A stretch of DNA of 31,983 bases from Flavobacterium sp. (lineage in GTDB: Bacteria; Bacteroidota; Bacteroidia; Flavobacteriales; Flavobacteriaceae). A program made the position numbers and the translations under genes. The notes beneath the pieces are model-generated. The model saw only the letters and a list, made by a program, of their open reading frames with translations, searched no databases and was not told the origin of the DNA. This document shows, in pieces, positions 31,791-31,983 of this stretch (within the stretch, counting starts at the first letter, position 1; every line of letters starts with the position of its first letter). The DNA lies in NCBI RefSeq assembly GCF_030146175.1, contig NZ_JASLCE010000118.1, forward strand, positions 1 to 31,983, given 5' to 3'.

Positions 31791-31983
31791 GCAGACCTGT
31801 AAGCCGGATTCTGTATTCCGATAAATCGGAACCCTTATCATTTATCTAGCCCCGACATTACTGTCGGGATCCATCTGCCTACCCCTCAACAACGGACGAG
31901 CAGCCCTTAAATGTTGATATACATGGCATTTCACCGCATAGAGTTTACCTGGTTTCACTACAGCATTACCTGTACATACTTTC
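31791..31983 (-). ncRNA. rnpB: RNase P RNA, class A (3' part; 5' part beyond window)
   Basis: Read on the minus strand, the end of the window carries the conserved class A RNase P features: AAACTCTATGCGGTGAAATGCC (in two parts: AAACTCTATG and GGTGAAATGCC), GAGGGGTAG, GGCAGATGG, a CCCGACAG/CTGTCGGG hairpin, and the 3' end CAGAATCCGGCTTACAGG followed by TCTGC and a T run (31790-31784) that would end transcription. The 5' half lies outside. The RNA is the catalytic subunit that trims tRNA 5' ends. It is convergent with rsmD. Confidence 0.93.

Overview
The window reads as chromosomal DNA from a member of the Bacteroidota, most likely a Flavobacterium-like member of the Flavobacteriaceae. The evidence is the AT-rich sequence, promoter -7 elements of the form TAnnTTTG with no clear Shine-Dalgarno sites, fused hisIE and bifunctional hisB genes, the DUF3822-rsmD gene pair, an OmpA protein carrying TSP3-type calcium repeats, and a class A RNase P RNA. 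Nearly all of it is ordinary core or shell genome. I see no transposase, phage gene, tRNA or CRISPR array.

Layout. 1-3263: end of a membrane protein, a convergent thioesterase/NUDIX pair, an ompA-like gene and a small conserved protein. 3375-4910: two AT-rich, mutually related SMI1/KNR4 (SUKH)-like genes that look like orphan immunity genes. 5086-8932 (minus strand): a two-component system followed by a universal-stress-like protein and a bestrophin channel, with three inverted repeats between the two pairs. 9081-17744 (minus strand): the complete histidine operon in the order hisG-D-C-B-H-A-F-IE, preceded by a previously easy-to-miss 18-residue leader peptide with four consecutive His codons and an attenuator terminator. 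A DUF2461 gene and a META-domain lipoprotein gene follow with no terminator visible before them. 17832-20920: a lipid kinase and an LtaS-type phosphoglycerol transferase, divergently transcribed. 20957-23981: DinB-like protein, Lrp regulator with a candidate operator, an M14 carboxypeptidase, and an XRE regulator separated from the peptidase by a cluster of TTTACA/TGTAAA palindromes. 24284-27999: acyltransferase, spermidine-synthase-like methyltransferase, AraC regulator with a 21-bp-spaced direct repeat ahead of a DUF417 (RclC-like) gene, and an NlpE-like lipoprotein. 28051-31983: kdsB, a RecD/Pif1-like helicase, DUF3822, rsmD, and the 3' part of rnpB.

The most notable content is regulatory rather than coding: (i) a complete histidine attenuation system (leader peptide, antiterminator pairing, terminator, promoter) in a Bacteroidota genome; (ii) the palindrome cluster that overlaps both divergent -7 elements and the start codon of the XRE gene; (iii) the AraC-type repeat pair; and (iv) a 14-bp stem directly abutting the start codon of the universal-stress-like gene. 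All family assignments were made by eye from motifs, without database searches.
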